Of a stretch of DNA of 9,148 bases, positions 7,313-9,148 are shown piece after piece (the first letter of the stretch is position 1; every line of letters starts with the position of its first letter). The notes under the pieces were generated by a model. The model was not told the origin of the DNA and did not search any database. It saw nothing but the letters and a program-made list of their open reading frames with translations. Origin of the DNA: Rhodospirillaceae bacterium UBA6608 (GTDB lineage Bacteria; Pseudomonadota; Alphaproteobacteria; Rhodospirillales_A; Casp-alpha2); contig DJHY01000244.1 in NCBI GenBank assembly GCA_002433335.1, forward strand, positions 1 through 9,148, in the 5' to 3' direction. A program made the position numbers and the translations under genes.

Positions 7313-8023
7313 TTAGGAATCCAGCTCGCGCGATAGAATCGCCGAGAACTCGCCCGAGAAGTTTTCCAACCGCCCGGCGAACCGGTCCAGGTCCCGCGAA
7401 AACTTGTTGTAGGCGATGACCGCCGGGATGGCGGCCAGCAGGCCCAGCGCCGTGGCGAACAAGGCCTCGGCAATGCCGGGCGCGACCACCGCCAGCGAGG
7501 TGTTCTTGGAAATCGCGATCGACTGGAACGAATTCATGATCCCCCAGACGGTGCCGAATAGCCCGACGAAGGGGGCCGTACCGCCGGTCGTCGCCAGGAA
7601 CGTCAGGTAGCGTTCGGCGCGATCCATTTCACGGTCGGCGGTAATCTGCATCACCCGGTCGATGCGTTGCGCCAACGAGGCCGAGGTCCCGCCCCCGTTC
7701 GGCGTGGCCCGGCGCCATTCGCGCATGGCGGCGGCAAACACCGCCGACATCGGGTCACCCGGGCGGGTCCCGATCTTGTCATACAGATTGTCCAGCGAGT
7801 CGCCCGACCAGAAGCGATCTTCGAACTTGTCCGACCGTTTGTTCAACCGCCGCACGGAAATGGACTTTTCGATGATGATCGCCCAGCACCAGATCGAGGC
7901 CGCGACCAACATCACGATTACGGATTTGACCACCAGATCGGCCTTCATGAACAGCGCCACGACCGAGAAATCCAGGTTGGTCGAGCCCGCCAGGGCCATT
8001 GCTTCCACGGCTTGGTTTTCCAT
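7313..8023 (-). CDS. tolQ: TolQ, inner-membrane motor subunit of the Tol-Pal system
   Basis: MotA/TolQ/ExbB proton-channel family protein; a TolQ pentamer around a TolR dimer converts proton flow into TolA movement. The 236 residues show TM1 (about 30-52), a large cytoplasmic loop, TM2 (about 147-167) with PFVGLFGTVWGIM, and TM3 (about 178-204) with VAPGIAEALFATALGLLAAIPAVIAYN. Thr158 and Thr191 have the same 33-residue spacing as the functional Thr145 and Thr178 of E. coli. The frame extends to an ATG at 8077, which would add 18 mostly Arg/Glu residues. That ATG has no Shine-Dalgarno and lies in a hairpin, and the start at 8023 matches the family length. The RBS before 8023 is also weak (GAAGACGACG). 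The gene follows ybgC by 66 bp. Confidence 0.96.
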   Translation of the reverse strand: MENQAVEAMALAGSTNLDFSVVALFMKADLVVKSVIVMLVAASIWCWAIIIEKSISVRRLNKRSDKFEDRFWSGDSLDNLYDKIGTRPGDPMSAVFAAAMREWRRATPNGGGTSASLAQRIDRVMQITADREMDRAERYLTFLATTGGTAPFVGLFGTVWGIMNSFQSIAISKNTSLAVVAPGIAEALFATALGLLAAIPAVIAYNKFSRDLDRFAGRLENFSGEFSAILSRELDS

Positions 8024-8071
8024 TTTACGTCGTCTTCGTTCCCGTCGTTGTTCGTTGTCGGCTTGGCGTCT

Positions 8072-8085
8072 CCGCATCGCTGCGG
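8072..8085 (-). other. Small GNRA-loop hairpin after the ybgC stop
   Basis: In the transcript, CCGCA-GCGA-UGCGG makes a 5-bp stem closed by a GCGA tetraloop, a GNRA type, 4 bp beyond the ybgC TGA. No U tract follows. It would bury the upstream ATG (8077) of the tolQ frame. Its function, if any, is unknown. Confidence 0.4.
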
Positions 8086-8089
8086 GGGG

Positions 8090-8536
8090 TCAGCCTTCCG
8101 TTTCCGTGCCGGCGACGTTGCCGGTGAATTGTGTCAAAACTTCGCGAACTTCAGTCGGAAGTCGTACCGGACGCCCGACTGTATTGATACAGGCCAGCGT
8201 CACGTTCATCCGCACCAAGTCGTCCGCGTCGCGCCGCACGATCTGTTCCATCTCCACCGTTGCCCCGTGCACAGCCCGCACGCAGGTGTGAACCGTCAAC
8301 AGATCATCCAAACGCGATGGTTTCAGGTATTCCGCATTGACCCGGCGCACCGCGATCGCAACGCCCTTCTGCGCCAAAATCGAGGAATTATCAAACCCCA
8401 GGTCGCGCAGCAGCTCGCTCCGCGCCCGCTCCGCGAATTTGAGATAGTTGGCGTAATAGACGATGCCGCCGGTGTCGGTGTCTTCGTAATAGATTCGGAT
8501 CGGCGTTTGATGCCAGGTTTCGGAAGCGCCGCTCAA
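8090..8536 (-). CDS. ybgC: YbgC family acyl-CoA thioesterase (Tol-Pal operon)
   Basis: Hotdog-fold thioesterase of the 4-hydroxybenzoyl-CoA thioesterase type. Family members hydrolyse acyl-CoA or interact with acyl carrier protein at the inner membrane; the link to Tol-Pal is genomic and its exact role is unsettled. The 148 residues carry the signature [27 protein letters not shown] (from about 13), with catalytic Asp21 in the DTD.GG.VYY motif, then the hotdog strands to about 135. The start is TTG at 8536, inside the ruvB stop (TTGA, 4-base overlap), with GGAGG 7 nt upstream. The protein then begins [20 protein letters not shown], the normal distance from the motif. Overlap with ruvB suggests read-through transcription and translational coupling. 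Confidence 0.95.
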   Translation of the reverse strand: MSGASETWHQTPIRIYYEDTDTGGIVYYANYLKFAERARSELLRDLGFDNSSILAQKGVAIAVRRVNAEYLKPSRLDDLLTVHTCVRAVHGATVEMEQIVRRDADDLVRMNVTLACINTVGRPVRLPTEVREVLTQFTGNVAGTETEG

Positions 8537-9148
8537 GCCTCGTCCTCCGCCTGCTGCATCCCGGCCAAAAGATCCATCTGCGGCGCATTCTTGGGCAGGT
8601 TCAGCCCCAAATGGCGGAAGGTTTCTGGCGTCACGGCGCGGCCGCGCGGCGTGCGCATCAACAAGCCTTGTTGGATCAAATAAGGCTCGATCACTTCCTC
8701 GATGGTGTCGCGCTGTTCCGACAATGCGGCAGCCAGGGTATCGACCCCCACCGGCCCGCCGCCGTAGGTCGTGCAGATACAGGTCAGGTACCGGCGGTCC
8801 ATGGCGTCCAGGCCCATCTTATCGACCTCAAGCCGCGTCAGGGCCGCATCGGCGACCGGCGCATCAACCGCATCCGCCCCGCCGACAACGGCGAAATCAC
8901 GCACCCGGCGCAACAACCGCCCGGCGACACGCGGCGTGCCCCGCGACCGGCGGGCGATTTCCAAGGCGCCATCCGGCGTCAGGTCCAGGCCCAACAGGCG
9001 CGCGCCCCGGCGAACGATGCCTTCCAGTTCCTCAGGCGAATAGAAATTCAAGCGCACCGGAATTCCGAACCGGTCGCGCAGCGGCGTGGTGATCAGGCCC
9101 GACCGGGTCGTCGCCCCGACCAGGGTGAACGGCGGCAGGTCGATCCGG
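8533..9148 (-). CDS. ruvB: Holliday junction branch-migration ATPase RuvB, C-terminal part (runs off the right edge)
   Basis: Motor of the RuvAB complex that drives branch migration of Holliday junctions in recombination and repair. Only 204 residues are in the window; the Walker A and B motifs lie beyond the edge. The visible part begins in the AAA+ core with sensor [13 protein letters not shown] and the arginine-finger segment [15 protein letters not shown], then the lid domain with sensor [20 protein letters not shown] (GTPR at visible residues 70-73), then the C-terminal winged helix ending [20 protein letters not shown] and a short acidic tail. An internal GTG at 9057 starts a shorter open frame, but the in-frame sequence upstream is plainly RuvB, so it is not a start. 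The stop overlaps the ybgC start. Confidence 0.97.
   Translation of the reverse strand, partial: RIDLPPFTLVGATTRSGLITTPLRDRFGIPVRLNFYSPEELEGIVRRGARLLGLDLTPDGALEIARRSRGTPRVAGRLLRRVRDFAVVGGADAVDAPVADAALTRLEVDKMGLDAMDRRYLTCICTTYGGGPVGVDTLAAALSEQRDTIEEVIEPYLIQQGLLMRTPRGRAVTPETFRHLGLNLPKNAPQMDLLAGMQQAEDEA
8544..8548 (-). promoter_or_regulatory. Ribosome binding site of ybgC within the ruvB end
   Basis: GGAGG on the minus strand, 7 nt before the TTG at 8536. It lies in the last codons of ruvB and supports the TTGA overlapping start. Confidence 0.7.

Noticed and set aside
6145..7419. 424-residue open frame on the plus strand
   Set aside because: It is exactly antisense to tolA and tolR. Its Leu/Arg/Gly-rich low-complexity sequence reflects the Pro/Lys/Glu codons opposite, and no RBS or family motif is visible.
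7294..7473. N-terminal 60-residue extension of tolR into tolQ
   Set aside because: The composition is that of an out-of-frame reading of tolQ; GTG 7293 with GGGGAGG gives a normal TolR.
7667..8683. 338-residue plus-strand open frame across tolQ, ybgC and ruvB
   Set aside because: Antisense to three recognisable genes; His/Arg-rich composition typical of a shadow frame.

Overview
This window looks like core chromosome of an alphaproteobacterium. It is GC-rich, with strong codon bias. The gene order ruvB – ybgC – tolQ – tolR – tolA – tolB – pal – cpoB(ybgF) – tilS – ftsH, and the style of the proteins, point to the Rhodospirillales or relatives (Magnetospirillum-, Azospirillum- or Rhodospirillum-like). 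That placement rests on recalled family resemblance, not on a search. All ten genes are on the minus strand, so transcription runs from high to low coordinates. There are no tRNA or rRNA genes, IS elements, CRISPR arrays or other signs of acquired DNA.

Layout in the direction of transcription: the C-terminal part of ruvB enters from the right edge (9148-8533). It overlaps ybgC (8536-8090) by four bases. Then follow tolQ (8023-7313), tolR (7293-6832), tolA (6822-5848), tolB (5848-4451, sharing one base with the tolA stop), a 228-bp AT-richer gap, pal (4222-3722), a gap with a strong hairpin, cpoB (about 3594-2428), tilS (2400-1084), a 106-bp gap, and ftsH (977 to the left edge, cut after about 325 codons).

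The middle genes encode one machine. TolQ and TolR form a proton-driven inner-membrane motor that energises TolA. TolA crosses the periplasm to act on TolB and on Pal, the peptidoglycan-binding outer-membrane lipoprotein. CpoB is the periplasmic TPR partner. Together they keep the outer membrane attached and constrict it at division. YbgC is the hotdog thioesterase usually found at the head of the operon. ruvB (Holliday-junction branch migration), tilS (tRNA-Ile2 lysidine synthesis) and ftsH (membrane AAA+ protease) are housekeeping neighbours.

I found no previously undescribed system. The points worth a second look are small: unusually many non-ATG starts (TTG for ybgC, tolA, ftsH and probably cpoB; GTG for tolR), a pair of spaced palindromes and a promoter-like element between tolB and pal, a terminator- or attenuator-like hairpin between pal and cpoB, a proline-rich TonB-like linker in TolA, and a long low-complexity linker in CpoB. 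The long plus-strand open frames are antisense shadows of these genes.
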